A program made the translations under genes and the position numbers. The notes beneath the pieces were generated by a model. The model worked only from the letters and a program-made list of their open reading frames with translations, ran no database searches and was not told the origin of the DNA. DNA of 64,000 bases. It comes from Shewanella sp. UCD-KL21 (GTDB taxonomy: Bacteria; Pseudomonadota; Gammaproteobacteria; Enterobacterales; Shewanellaceae). Where the stretch lies: assembly GCF_001957135.1 (NCBI RefSeq), contig NZ_MPHK01000003.1, forward strand, positions 186,001 to 250,000, in the 5' to 3' direction. Below are positions 36,690 through 45,889 of this stretch, piece after piece. Position 1 is the first letter of the stretch; every line of letters starts with the position of its first letter.

Positions 36690-38624
36690 TTATGACGATT
36701 TACGTACCCTCAAATACCACTCTGAAAGTAATCTCACTTGTTTTTGGGTATAGCCTTTTTCCATCATGCGATTGATAAAGTCATCGTGTTTACGTTGATC
36801 ATCTGCTGAGGTTTTCGCGTTAAACGAAATAACCGGTAATAAGTCTTCGGTATTGGAGAACATTTTTTTCTCAATCACCACTCTAAGTTTTTCGTAACTG
36901 GTCCACAGTGGGTTATTACCGTCATTATTGGCTCTGGCGCGCAATACAAAGTTGACGATTTCATTACGAAAATCCTTTGGATTACTAATACCAGCAGGTT
37001 TTTCGATTTTTTCTAATTCAGCATTTAGCGACGCGCGATCAAATAGCTGGCCAGTTTCTGGGTCTCTAAATTCCTGATCTTGAATCCAAAAATCAGCATA
37101 CGTCACGTATCTATCAAAGATGTTTTGACCGTATTCAGAGTATGACTCTAAGTATGCGGTTTGAATTTCTTTACCGATAAATTCAACATATTTAGGAATG
37201 AGATAACCTTTTAAAAACTCGAGGTACTTTTCACTTAACTCCGCAGGGAATTGTTCCTGTTCGATCTGTTTTTCAAGTACATAAAATAAATGCACTGGGT
37301 TTGCGGCAATTTCAGTATCATCAAAGTTAAACACTCTAGATAATATTTTGAATGCAAAACGAGTGGATAACCCCTGCATGCCTTCATCGACACCGGCATA
37401 ATCACGGTACTCTTGGTACGACTTGGCTTTAGGGTCGGTATCTTTTAACGTTTCGCCATTGTAGACGCGCATTTTTGAGTAAATCGAGGAGTTCTCAGGT
37501 ACTTTTAAGCGCGACAAAATACTGAACTGAGCTAAGGTTTCTAAGGTGCCAGGGGCACAAGGCGCTTTAGAGAGTTCTGAGTTTGACAGTAGTTTTTGAT
37601 AAATCTCTATCTCTTCAGACACGCGTAAACAGTAGGGCACTTTTACAATATAAACCCGGTCTAAAAATGCCTCATTGTTTTTATTATTTCTAAAGGTGGT
37701 CCACTCAGATTCGTTGGAGTGAGCTAAGATCATGCCGTTATAAGGTAAAGCAGATAAGCCTTCAGTACCGTTATAGTTGCCTTCTTGTGTAGCGGTAAGC
37801 AGTGGATGCAACACCTTAATCGGTGCCTTAAACATTTCCACAAACTCCATCACCCCTTGGTTAGCACGGCATAATGCGCCTGAATAAGCATAAGCATCGG
37901 CGTCATCTTGTGAAAAATGCTCTAACTGACGAATATCAACTTTACCCACTAATGCAGAAATATCTTGGTTATTCTCATCACCGGGTTCTGTTTTTGCGAT
38001 AGCGGTTTGATCTAAGATCGAAGGGTAAACCTTAACCACTTTGAATTTAGTAATATCACCACCAAATTCATGTAAACGTTTTACTGCCCATGGTGACATG
38101 ATGGTTTTAATATAGCGTGGTGGGATGGCATATTCGTTAGTGAGCAGCTCAGCATCTTCATCGGGGTCAAATAAGCATAAAGGGTGATCGTTAACGGGGC
38201 TGCGTACGCCATTGGCACTTAAGATGTAAATAGGTACCTTTTGCATTAAGGCTTTAAGTTTTTCTGCTAATGATGATTTACCACCACCTACTGGCCCTAA
38301 TAGGTAGAGGATTTGTTTTGATTCCTCTAAACCTTGAGCGGAATGTTTAAGGTACGAGACAATTTGCTCAATGGACTCTTCCATTCCATAAAAATCAGTA
38401 AAGCTTGGGTAGTAAGAAATTAATCTATTAGAAAAAATTCTACTGAGTTTAGGGTCTTTTGAAGTATCGATGGTTTTAGATTCACCGATGGCCATTAGCA
38501 TCCGTTCGGCCGCCGACACATAAGCACTTCTATCTTCCTTACAGATTTCAAGAAACTGCTGTAGTGAGTATTCTTCGTCTAGTTTTTGCTCATAACGTTG
38601 TTGGTAATGTTCGAATATGCCCAT
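36690..38624 (-). CDS. yeaG: PrkA family serine protein kinase (YeaG)
   Basis: A 644-residue protein of the PrkA family. The N-terminal AAA domain has P-loop GPVGGGKSSLAEKL at about 110-123 and conserved ANQGVMEFVEMFKAP and LPYNGMILAHSNESEW stretches. The C-terminal portion (about 400-640) has weak similarity to eukaryotic-type kinases. Known PrkA proteins have been reported as kinases or ATP-dependent proteases, so the exact activity is open. First gene of a three-gene operon with yeaH and ycgB. The ribosome site is AAGGGG. Confidence 0.95.
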   Translation of the reverse strand: MGIFEHYQQRYEQKLDEEYSLQQFLEICKEDRSAYVSAAERMLMAIGESKTIDTSKDPKLSRIFSNRLISYYPSFTDFYGMEESIEQIVSYLKHSAQGLEESKQILYLLGPVGGGKSSLAEKLKALMQKVPIYILSANGVRSPVNDHPLCLFDPDEDAELLTNEYAIPPRYIKTIMSPWAVKRLHEFGGDITKFKVVKVYPSILDQTAIAKTEPGDENNQDISALVGKVDIRQLEHFSQDDADAYAYSGALCRANQGVMEFVEMFKAPIKVLHPLLTATQEGNYNGTEGLSALPYNGMILAHSNESEWTTFRNNKNNEAFLDRVYIVKVPYCLRVSEEIEIYQKLLSNSELSKAPCAPGTLETLAQFSILSRLKVPENSSIYSKMRVYNGETLKDTDPKAKSYQEYRDYAGVDEGMQGLSTRFAFKILSRVFNFDDTEIAANPVHLFYVLEKQIEQEQFPAELSEKYLEFLKGYLIPKYVEFIGKEIQTAYLESYSEYGQNIFDRYVTYADFWIQDQEFRDPETGQLFDRASLNAELEKIEKPAGISNPKDFRNEIVNFVLRARANNDGNNPLWTSYEKLRVVIEKKMFSNTEDLLPVISFNAKTSADDQRKHDDFINRMMEKGYTQKQVRLLSEWYLRVRKSS

Positions 38625-38807
38625 AAGAAACCCCTTTAAACTAAGGTGAAAGTACTTGAGTGACAGCGCATTTATGGTGTTAAGCCGGTTTTAATTTAAA
38701 CAAAATAGTGGTGCTTTTTTAATGGCCGTTAGATAAAGTCTAGGTCAGGGATTTGAGATTAGCGAATGGGGAATTGTAAAAAATTCTAATAAAAACAAAG
38801 ATAAAAC

Positions 38808-38839
38808 GTTGCAAATGCAACTGTTGCAAATGTAGTTGC
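38808..38839. promoter_or_regulatory. GTTGCAAAT repeat with a perfect dyad, upstream of yeaG
   Basis: GTTGC-AAAT-GCAAC at 38808-38821 is a perfect inverted repeat. GTTGCAAATG recurs at 38823-38832, 15 bp on, followed by another GTTGC at 38835. It lies about 185 bp upstream of yeaG. It could be an activator array for the stress operon, since there is no other gene to serve. Confidence 0.35.
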
Positions 38840-38889
38840 TTGGTTTGAGCAGTAAAGATGAAACAGAAACACTAAGCATAAACCAATAA

Positions 38890-38913
38890 AAAAGGAGCTA
38901 ATTAGCTCCTTTT
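38890..38913. terminator. Terminator of sodB
   Basis: A near-perfect palindrome AAAAGGAGCTAA / TTAGCTCCTTTT; the effective loop is AATT. A- and T-runs flank it, so it may act in both directions. Confidence 0.8.
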
Positions 38914-38941
38914 ATTCATCTCATTGTAAACTTGTTAGCAT

Positions 38942-39526
38942 TTAGCCAGCGAAGTTTGCGTTAACGAATTCCCAGTTAACTAATTCCCAGAAAGCTGCTA
39001 GGTAGTTAGGGCGAACGTTACGGTAATCGATGTAATAAGCGTGTTCCCAAACATCAACAGTCATCAATGGTGTTACTGACTCGTCAGTTAAAGGAGTCGC
39101 AGCATTGCTTGTATTAACAATAGCCACAGAACCGTCAGCATTTTTAACTAACCAAGTCCAAGCACTACCAAAGTTGTTTACTGCAGAATCAGTAAATTTC
39201 GCTTTGAATTCTTCAAATGAGCCGAAAGCTGCATCAATTGCTTCAGCGATAGCACCCGTTGGAGCGCCGCCAGCATTAGGTGCTAGACAGTTCCAATAAA
39301 AAGTGTGGTTCCAAATCTGAGCTGCATTGTTGAATACGCCACCAGTTGAAGTTTTAACAACTTCTTCTAAAGTTTTGTTTTCAAATTCAGTACCTGCAAC
39401 AAGACCATTAAGCTTAACAACATAAGTGTTGTGATGCTTACCGTAATGGAATTCGATAGTTTCTTCAGAAATATGTGGTACAAGTGCGTTCTTAGCATAT
39501 GGTAATGCTGGTAATTCGAAAGCCAT
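38942..39526 (-). CDS. sodB: Iron superoxide dismutase
   Basis: A 194-residue cytoplasmic enzyme dismutating superoxide. The metal ligands H27, H74, D158 and H162 are all present ([32 protein letters not shown]). Q70 within NNAAQ is the second-sphere glutamine typical of the iron rather than manganese form. The length is usual (192-194). The ribosome site is GGAGAG. A palindrome lies in its leader region. It diverges from grxD. Confidence 0.97.
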   Translation of the reverse strand: MAFELPALPYAKNALVPHISEETIEFHYGKHHNTYVVKLNGLVAGTEFENKTLEEVVKTSTGGVFNNAAQIWNHTFYWNCLAPNAGGAPTGAIAEAIDAAFGSFEEFKAKFTDSAVNNFGSAWTWLVKNADGSVAIVNTSNAATPLTDESVTPLMTVDVWEHAYYIDYRNVRPNYLAAFWELVNWEFVNANFAG

Positions 39527-39561
39527 TAGTATCTCTCCATGGACTTAGGTTATCGTTTTAT

Positions 39562-39575
39562 ATACCTTTTGGTAT
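39562..39575. promoter_or_regulatory. 14-bp palindrome in the sodB upstream region
   Basis: ATACC-TTTT-GGTAT, 36 bp upstream of the sodB start. It could be an operator or a small 5' UTR hairpin. It does not match a Fur box. Confidence 0.3.
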
Positions 39576-39759
39576 GACATGCTCACCATGACATTGTACT
39601 TAAATATTTTGTGATGTGAATCATTGTTTGATGAAATATGTCGATACAGTCAATCGAAAAAATCATTTTCTAACAAAACCCTACAAACTGTGGGATTTTG
39701 TTATGATGAAAGCTGGCGTACAATAGCCTTATATTATTAAGTAGCACTTAGGAATAAAA

Positions 39760-40101
39760 ATGGAAACAGTAGACAAAATTAAGCAGCAAATCAGTGAAAA
39801 CCCAATCATTGTATACATGAAAGGGTCACCAAAGTTACCTAGCTGTGGTTTTTCATCTCAAGTCGCGCAGGTTATGATCAACTGTGGTGAGCAGTTTGCT
39901 TTCGTAGACATTTTACAGCATCCAGATATCCGTGCTGAATTGCCAAAATTCGCTAATTGGCCGACATTCCCACAGTTGTGGATTGAAGGTGAGCTTATCG
40001 GTGGTTGCGATATCATCACTGAGATGTACCAAAAAGGTGAGTTACAGCCAATGATCACAGCAACAGCAGATAAGTTCCGCACTGAAGAAGACGCTGAATA
40101 A
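39760..40101 (+). CDS. grxD: Monothiol glutaredoxin GrxD
   Basis: A 113-residue Grx4-type protein with the CGFS active site (C29) in KLPSCGFSSQ, the WPTFPQLWIEGELIGGCDI segment holding the cis-proline and glutathione-binding residues. Such proteins carry and transfer [2Fe-2S] clusters rather than reduce disulfides. The gene is next to sodB in E. coli also. It converges on the permease gene with a shared terminator. Confidence 0.96.
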   Translation: METVDKIKQQISENPIIVYMKGSPKLPSCGFSSQVAQVMINCGEQFAFVDILQHPDIRAELPKFANWPTFPQLWIEGELIGGCDIITEMYQKGELQPMITATADKFRTEEDAE

Positions 40102-40181
40102 GTCACTTTATTGTTGCGCCAGTACGCGTTAGCTTGGAATTTTTCAAAGCTTAAACACTGGCTAGATGAACATTTAAAGTA

Positions 40182-40214
40182 AAAACCCTTAATTTGCTTA
40201 AATTAAGGGTTTTT
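40182..40214. terminator. Bidirectional terminator between grxD and the permease gene
   Basis: A 14-bp stem AAAACCCTTAATTT / AAATTAAGGGTTTT with a GCTT loop; flanked by A- and T-runs. Confidence 0.9.
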
Positions 40215-40260
40215 TGTTGTCTACAATTTGTTGCCTACAATAGTAATGTGAGATGAAAAC

Positions 40261-41487
40261 TTAATCGGCTTTAGGCTCTTTTGGCATAGGTAAGACTAAA
40301 TTCATTACAATCGCCACTAAGCCACATAGGCTAATGCCTGTCAGGCTAAACTCTCCAATACCAAAAGCCATTCCCCCAATACCGAACACTAAAGTTACCC
40401 CAACAATGCTGAGATTACGTGGCTCATTTAAATCTACCTGATTTCTAATAAGGGTGTTTAAGCCAACTGCGGCGATGGAGCCAAATAATAAACACATAAT
40501 GCCACCCATGACAGGTAACGGAATGGTTTGCATTAATGCGCCTAATTTACCAATAAAGGCTAAGGTGATCGCCGTGATGGCTGTCCAAGTCATAATTCGC
40601 GGGTCAAAGTTTTTTGTCAGGGTTACGGCGCCGGTGACTTCACTATAAGTCGTGTTTGGTGGTCCGCCTAATGCTGAGGCTGCAATGGTGGCTACGCCAT
40701 CACCTGTTAACGTACGGTGTAGACCTGGCTTTTTAAAGTAATCCTTACCTGTCACATTCGAAATGGCTAATAAGTCGCCGATATGCTCAACGGCTGGCGC
40801 TATGGCCACTGGGATCATAAACAGTATCGCTTGCCAGTGAAATTCAGGGGCAACAAATTTGGGTACAGAAAGCCAACTTGCCTGTGCAACTGGGCTAAAA
40901 TCGACAATACCGAACGCCAAGCTTAAGCCGTAACCCACCAAAATACCGGCAAGGATCGGCATTAGCTTAAGCACACCTTTAGCAAAAACGGCAATTAATA
41001 CCGTGGTCGCTAATGACATTAGCGCGATAAATAGTGCAATGTCTTGTTCAACAATAACGGTACTACCATCACCTGTTTTACCCAGCGCCATGTTCACGGC
41101 CATAGGCGCAAGGCCCAAACCGATAATGATAATGACAGGCCCAACAACAACTGGAGGTAAAAGCTTATGAATAAAGCCACTTCCTTTGACCTTGACCATC
41201 AAACCTAACAACACATAAACGAAACCAGCCACCATGAGTCCACCCATTGTGGCGGGAATGCCCCATGTTTGTACCCCATACATAATTGGCGCTATAAACG
41301 CGAATGATGAGGCTAAAAAAATAGGCACTTGGCGCTTAGTGATGATTTGAAATAAAAGTGTGCCAAATCCGGCAGTAAATAGGGCGACACTTGTATCAAG
41401 CCCGCTTAACAATGGCATTAATACTAAGGCACCAAATGCAACAAACAGCATTTGTGCGCCCTGTAAGGGTATGAACAAGCGTTTCAT
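40261..41487 (-). CDS. uraA: Uracil/xanthine family permease (UraA-like)
   Basis: A 408-residue NCS2-family nucleobase:proton symporter with about fourteen hydrophobic segments, including two re-entrant ones. Typical segments are AIAPAVEHIGDLLAISNVTG, with the substrate-binding Glu, and GGPPNTTYSEVTGAVTLTKNFDP. UraA-like members import uracil in E. coli; xanthine cannot be excluded. The ribosome site is AGGATTT. Uracil salvage via upp is expected, but no such gene lies in the window. Confidence 0.9.
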   Translation of the reverse strand: MKRLFIPLQGAQMLFVAFGALVLMPLLSGLDTSVALFTAGFGTLLFQIITKRQVPIFLASSFAFIAPIMYGVQTWGIPATMGGLMVAGFVYVLLGLMVKVKGSGFIHKLLPPVVVGPVIIIIGLGLAPMAVNMALGKTGDGSTVIVEQDIALFIALMSLATTVLIAVFAKGVLKLMPILAGILVGYGLSLAFGIVDFSPVAQASWLSVPKFVAPEFHWQAILFMIPVAIAPAVEHIGDLLAISNVTGKDYFKKPGLHRTLTGDGVATIAASALGGPPNTTYSEVTGAVTLTKNFDPRIMTWTAITAITLAFIGKLGALMQTIPLPVMGGIMCLLFGSIAAVGLNTLIRNQVDLNEPRNLSIVGVTLVFGIGGMAFGIGEFSLTGISLCGLVAIVMNLVLPMPKEPKAD

Positions 41488-41673
41488 ATAAATCCTATGT
41501 TGGTAATAAATGAGAGTTTCGAATTTAAGATAAGTGAAATTGCTGATAATGTCTGTATTTTAGATCATCTTTAACTGCCGTTTGATGGCTATTTCTGCAC
41601 AGTAATGTAATTTTAGAAGTAAAATTAATATGCTACACTTCGAACACTTTTCTTAGATTGCGTTTACTTTGCC

Positions 41674-42804
41674 ATGTTAAAACTTTTAATTCAGTTCTTT
41701 GTGATTAGTTGTGTGTTTAGCTTAAACAGCTTTACTGTTATTGCTGCTGAAATCGCTTTACTCGATGAAGCTGATGTTGTGGTAACTTCTCGAGCCACAA
41801 ATGAACGACAAGTTGCCTTAAAACAAGCGCTATCGACTGTATTTATAAAAAATTCTGGCTTAACTTCAGTGCTTGAACACCCCTTGATTAAAAGTCATAT
41901 CAACAAGCCTGAATCCTTACTGACCCAATACGGCTACAGCCAAGTGGATGATGAGTTACTGTTAAAGGCAAACTTTGATCATAAACGTATTATTGCAGCC
42001 CTTCGTGAAGCAGAATTACCAGTGTGGGGCCGTCAACGTCCATCAACCTTGTTATGGATGTCTATTGAAAATGCTGGTGATAGAGCAATTTTAGCGGATG
42101 CTGCTGAATCTGATATTAGATCGCAAATCGATTTAGATGCCAACAATAAAGGCATTCCAGTCCTGTTACCCGTGATGGACTTAGACGACGTGATGCAAGT
42201 TAATGTCTCTGATGTACGCGGCATGTTTGCCGATGTGGTTGCCAGTGCATCAAAACGCTACCAAGCGGACTATTTTGCCATGGCCGATATTGATCAAGTG
42301 GGCGGTTTTGTGCGCTTTAATGTGGCTTTATTTGATAAAGCCAATGCTAACGGTGTTATGCAGCCTTTAATTAGCCACCAAGCAGAAGTCGCGGATTATG
42401 AGCAGGCAACTGATGAAATCTTATCAACGCTAGCGGGATATTTTGTTAGCCAATATGCTTTTGCTGATTCAGGAAACAGCGCCCAAACTAAGTTAACCCT
42501 AGTAGGGGTTCAATCTATGGCGCAGTTAGTTGACATTGAAGCTTACTTAACCCAATTAAGTGCGATTAAGTCGGTGAGTTTAAGCCAGTTTAAAGCTGAT
42601 ACCGTTACTTACAACTTATCGTTATTTGGGGATGCCAGCGATTTAGAAAAATTACTGAATATTAATAAAAGACTGACGCAAATTGATGCTGTTAACGCCA
42701 AGAACCCAGTAAATTTTAATGCTGGACAAGATAGCAGTATGAATAATGTTGATCCTAATCTAGATTCTGAAGCATCAGTGTCATTATTGTATCAATGGCA
42801 TTAG
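41674..42804 (+). CDS. Exported DUF2066 protein
   Basis: A 376-residue protein with a signal peptide (about 1-24, VISCVFSLNSFTVIAAEI) and a DUF2066 N-terminal region (ALKQALSTVFIKNSGL..LLTQYGY). The family is common in gammaproteobacteria and always precedes hda or dnaA-related genes in my recollection of Shewanella and Vibrio. It is a probable periplasmic protein. No function is known. It ends 53 bp before hda. A TACACT-like -10 lies about 40 bp upstream. Confidence 0.85.
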   Translation: MLKLLIQFFVISCVFSLNSFTVIAAEIALLDEADVVVTSRATNERQVALKQALSTVFIKNSGLTSVLEHPLIKSHINKPESLLTQYGYSQVDDELLLKANFDHKRIIAALREAELPVWGRQRPSTLLWMSIENAGDRAILADAAESDIRSQIDLDANNKGIPVLLPVMDLDDVMQVNVSDVRGMFADVVASASKRYQADYFAMADIDQVGGFVRFNVALFDKANANGVMQPLISHQAEVADYEQATDEILSTLAGYFVSQYAFADSGNSAQTKLTLVGVQSMAQLVDIEAYLTQLSAIKSVSLSQFKADTVTYNLSLFGDASDLEKLLNINKRLTQIDAVNAKNPVNFNAGQDSSMNNVDPNLDSEASVSLLYQWH

Positions 42805-42812
42805 ATTGAATG

Positions 42813-42821
42813 TGTTATACT
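42813..42821 (+). promoter_or_regulatory. Extended -10 promoter element ahead of hda
   Basis: TGTTATACT (TGn-TATACT) lies about 37 bp upstream of the GTG start, in the gap after the DUF2066 stop. No good -35 is seen, so hda may be both read through and independently expressed. Confidence 0.4.
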
Positions 42822-42857
42822 AACTAACGCTTGTATCAATTATTAGAGAATTTTTGA

Positions 42858-43568
42858 GTGACCCAAAACTCACCAAAACAATTATCGTTACCTGTTTATT
42901 TACCTGATGATGAAACTTTTCAGAGTTATTACCCAGCCGTAGGTAACGATGAGTTAATCCAAAAGCTACAGGCTGCCGCTGAAGGCAGCCTTGCTTCTAG
43001 TTTGTATTTATATGGTCCGGTAAAATCTGGCCGTACTCACTTAATGCACGCAGCTTGTGCACATGCGAACGATTTAGAACGCCGTACTTTATATATCCCA
43101 CTTGGCATTCACGCCAGTATTTCTCCTGAGCTATTTGAAGGTATTGAGTCGCTACAATTAATTTGTATCGATGATATTGATGCCATTGCAGGACACCCAA
43201 TATGGGAAGAGGCGCTGTTCCATTTATACAATCGTATTGAAGAGCAGCAAGATTGCCGCTTGATTGTGAGCGGTACCTCATCGCCTACAGAAGCTGGTTT
43301 TGCATTACCTGATTTAATTTCACGGATGCAGTGGGGCTTGATATATCAATTACAACCCATGGCAGACGAAGAAAAATTAGTGGCATTACAGCGACGTGCA
43401 GCGATGCGTGGTTTGCAGCTTTCTGATGAGGTTGGCCGATTTTTGTTAACTCGCATGGCTCGAGACTTACGTACTTTATTCGATGTGCTCGATAAGCTTG
43501 ATAAAGCGTCTATGGTGCATCAACGTAAATTGACGATTCCTTTCATTAAAGAAATGCTGCGATTGTAA
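42858..43568 (+). CDS. hda: DnaA inactivator Hda
   Basis: A 236-residue AAA+ protein that, with the loaded DNA polymerase clamp, stimulates ATP hydrolysis by DnaA after initiation. The start is GTG at 42858. An N-terminal clamp-binding motif (KQLSLPVYLPDD) precedes the degenerate Walker A YGPVKSGRTHLMHAA. Walker B is LICIDDIDAI, with the sensor region LIVSGTSSPTE and sensor 2/box VII LPDLISRMQWGLIYQL. A terminator follows. Confidence 0.96.
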   Translation: MTQNSPKQLSLPVYLPDDETFQSYYPAVGNDELIQKLQAAAEGSLASSLYLYGPVKSGRTHLMHAACAHANDLERRTLYIPLGIHASISPELFEGIESLQLICIDDIDAIAGHPIWEEALFHLYNRIEEQQDCRLIVSGTSSPTEAGFALPDLISRMQWGLIYQLQPMADEEKLVALQRRAAMRGLQLSDEVGRFLLTRMARDLRTLFDVLDKLDKASMVHQRKLTIPFIKEMLRL

Positions 43569-43615
43569 GCGACAATTGAGTTTTACGCTTTTATAAAAGC
43601 TTACCAATTTTAAAT

Positions 43616-43643
43616 AAAAAACCACCGATTAAGGTGGTTTTTT
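43616..43643. terminator. Terminator after hda
   Basis: An 11-bp stem AAAAAACCACC / GGTGGTTTTTT with a GATTAA loop; bidirectional because of its symmetrical A/T flanks. Confidence 0.85.
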
Positions 43644-43683
43644 GTTGGCTGCCACAAAAGATAGTGGTCATTTTTTGATTTGG

Positions 43684-45633
43684 TTAACGCGAAGGTATAG
43701 GCATATCTCTGTGCTCACGATCCACTTGTATCGCAGGCCTATTAGCTGGTGTCACCGCGTTAGCGTCTGAACTGATGTTTGACATTGTGCTGGCTCTAGA
43801 CATGCTTCTTGACAGGCTGGGAGAGATATCGACATTATCAAACCAATCTTGACCGGTAATCATGTTTATTGGCGCAGGTAAGCCATTTAATAACGATTCA
43901 CCATCCACTTCAGGCATCATTTGATTAATAACAAATGCCGCTCTGGTTGAGAGTTCGTCAGCGCCAATGCGGCCTCGCTGTCCCCAATCTACTATTAAAG
44001 CATCGGTATCAGTGACTGCCACATCCCTTTGAATTTGGTAACGATGGCTCATAAAGGCTTCTTCAAACAGCATTGCAGCGTCTTCACGAGTAGACGAGTA
44101 GTTATAAAAATCATTAGCATGATCGGTCAAAAAGAAGCTAGTGACATCACTAGGCACATAGGCTTTTTGAGTCGCGTCAGCGGTTTCACCTAAAAAGCTG
44201 ACGGCGGCTAAATCATACATTTCAGCGCTGGTTAATGGCTCAATATTTTGCAATTGATCAGATACCAGTGAATTGCTATCTGTTCTACGATAGAAGTCAT
44301 CAATTAAAGTCGGGCCTTGTAACTGGCTATGGGTAGAGCGCGGGAAAAAGTCATTAGCGTGGGCTAATTCGTGATACATCAAACTGGCTAAGCGCGGTGT
44401 AAGATCTGCAATAGTGCGAGATTGACGGATTGCCCGATCATAGCGAATAGACACATAGTCATTATTTTTCACATAACGCCACGGCATAATGAAGTTCAAA
44501 TCGTTACCGAAATCGCTACGATAATCAGGTGCTTCATTGATGGTGTCTCTTTCAGTTGGAGTTAACCATAAATATTCAGGGTCGAGGTAAATCGCGCCTG
44601 TAGCCACCCAGTAAAACGATGGTCTAATATCATAGCTAATGACAACAGCACTTACTGATTGTAATAGCTTGATAAAATCACTGTTAGGATCAGCTTCAGT
44701 TAAAAATTGCTCAAAGTTTCGTCCCATCCAGTCATGGGAAACAACCACTCTATCCATGACATCTGCAATGGTTTCTGAGTCTAATTGTTGGCCAATTAAC
44801 GGTAAGTCATTTAGCTGGCAAGTTTGGCTTAATTGATTAGAGTAAACACACCGCTGCGCGTTGATTGCATAAGGTGATGCACTATCATAGGCATAGGTTT
44901 TAGCTATGGGGCTATCAAAGTAGGGCGAGGTGATGGCGTTTTGTTTAGTCACTAATACAAACACTTCATCGGATAAGGTTTCACCGGCAAAGTCTGCAGT
45001 CACTTTAAGGCCGACAAAGGTATCTTCAGCAATATTATCTGGTGCGGTAAATAGTGGCCTTTCTGCATTGGTTAAATCAAGGCTAATTTGTTGGTCTGAG
45101 AAATAACACCATTGAATGTTAGATGGCACTTGGTTGTTGATCTGACCAAGGCGCAAGCTGACATCGTTTCCAGCTACAACTTGATGATCACTGTACACAT
45201 TCAATTGTTGCGACATTTGTGCTGCGGTGATGGTTATTTTGTCGCTGTAAGAAATTTGGCCACTGATGGCCTCTACGGTGAAGCTATAGTCTGCAGCTTC
45301 AGGAATATAAAATGCCAGCACAGGACTGTTTTCTGAGGTGATGTCTAAGGTTGGCCCTTCAGTTTGTTGCCACTTAAATTGATAGTTGCTGCTGTCTTGA
45401 TTATTGACCCCAACAGTAATACTGGCTGATTGATTGACGTAATATTGCTGTTCAACATTAAAGTGTAATTCAGTGCCATTATTAACGGTTGTTAAACCAG
45501 AACTGATTTCGCAGACATTAATGGGCAATGTGGTTTCAGTGTCACCTGGCGTAGATGAGTCTGAGCTGCCGCCACAGGCCGATAACAAAGTCATTGAGGC
45601 GAGCATAGCTGAAATGGCCATGTTATTTTTCAT
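43684..45633 (-). CDS. Lipoprotein with PKD/Ig-like region and HELAH metalloprotease motif
   Basis: A 649-residue protein started at 45633 behind GGAG. An N-terminal lipoprotein signal (MKNNMAISAMLASMTLLSACGG, lipobox LLSAC) is followed by a short Ser/Thr-rich linker and one or two Ig/PKD-like beta domains (about 45-230; e.g. YQFKWQQTEGPTLDITSENS). A larger domain (about 240-580) has HELAH (H421-E-L-A-H425) in SLMYHELAHANDFFPRS, and later EDAAMLFEEAFMSHRY with acidic residues that could be a third ligand. I infer an outer-membrane-anchored zinc peptidase acting on surface or extracellular protein; I do not recognise a named family. Convergent with hda. Confidence 0.78.
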   Translation of the reverse strand: MKNNMAISAMLASMTLLSACGGSSDSSTPGDTETTLPINVCEISSGLTTVNNGTELHFNVEQQYYVNQSASITVGVNNQDSSNYQFKWQQTEGPTLDITSENSPVLAFYIPEAADYSFTVEAISGQISYSDKITITAAQMSQQLNVYSDHQVVAGNDVSLRLGQINNQVPSNIQWCYFSDQQISLDLTNAERPLFTAPDNIAEDTFVGLKVTADFAGETLSDEVFVLVTKQNAITSPYFDSPIAKTYAYDSASPYAINAQRCVYSNQLSQTCQLNDLPLIGQQLDSETIADVMDRVVVSHDWMGRNFEQFLTEADPNSDFIKLLQSVSAVVISYDIRPSFYWVATGAIYLDPEYLWLTPTERDTINEAPDYRSDFGNDLNFIMPWRYVKNNDYVSIRYDRAIRQSRTIADLTPRLASLMYHELAHANDFFPRSTHSQLQGPTLIDDFYRRTDSNSLVSDQLQNIEPLTSAEMYDLAAVSFLGETADATQKAYVPSDVTSFFLTDHANDFYNYSSTREDAAMLFEEAFMSHRYQIQRDVAVTDTDALIVDWGQRGRIGADELSTRAAFVINQMMPEVDGESLLNGLPAPINMITGQDWFDNVDISPSLSRSMSRASTMSNISSDANAVTPANRPAIQVDREHRDMPIPSR

Positions 45634-45839
45634 ACACAATCTCCGTTGCTTTTGCATTTCAATCCACAAAATTTATAAAAAGTAATTAAATCAATATAGC
45701 ATGGCGTTTTGCTTACAAAAAGAACGTTGGAACCATTTGCTAGTAACTTATTAACCCTTTGTTTACCTTGTGGTTACTTTGGCAGTTGTTTTAGCGTCTG
45801 ATTATGCTGAAATAATTGTCTGTAATTTTTACAACAAAA

Positions 45840-45857
45840 AAGCGCCCAAAGGCGCTT
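45840..45857 (-). terminator. Terminator of the DUF2069 gene
   Basis: A seven-bp GC-rich stem AAGCGCC / GGCGCTT with a CAAA loop and a T-rich tract on the minus strand. It lies 33 bp after the stop. Confidence 0.75.
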
Positions 45858-45889
45858 AATTAATAGAGTTGATAAGTTAACTGCTTACT

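Larger units (their letters stand above)
38625..38941. other. Promoter region of yeaG and 3' region of sodB
   Basis: 317 bp without a gene. It holds a terminator at 38890 and a repeat/palindrome at 38808-38839. The yeaG promoter is expected here, but I do not see a clear sigma-54 (TGGC-N8-TTGC) or sigma-70 match. Confidence 0.5.

Noticed and set aside
42997..43281. Minus-strand 94-codon frame
   Set aside because: Antisense to hda; hda motifs fully explain the coding signal.
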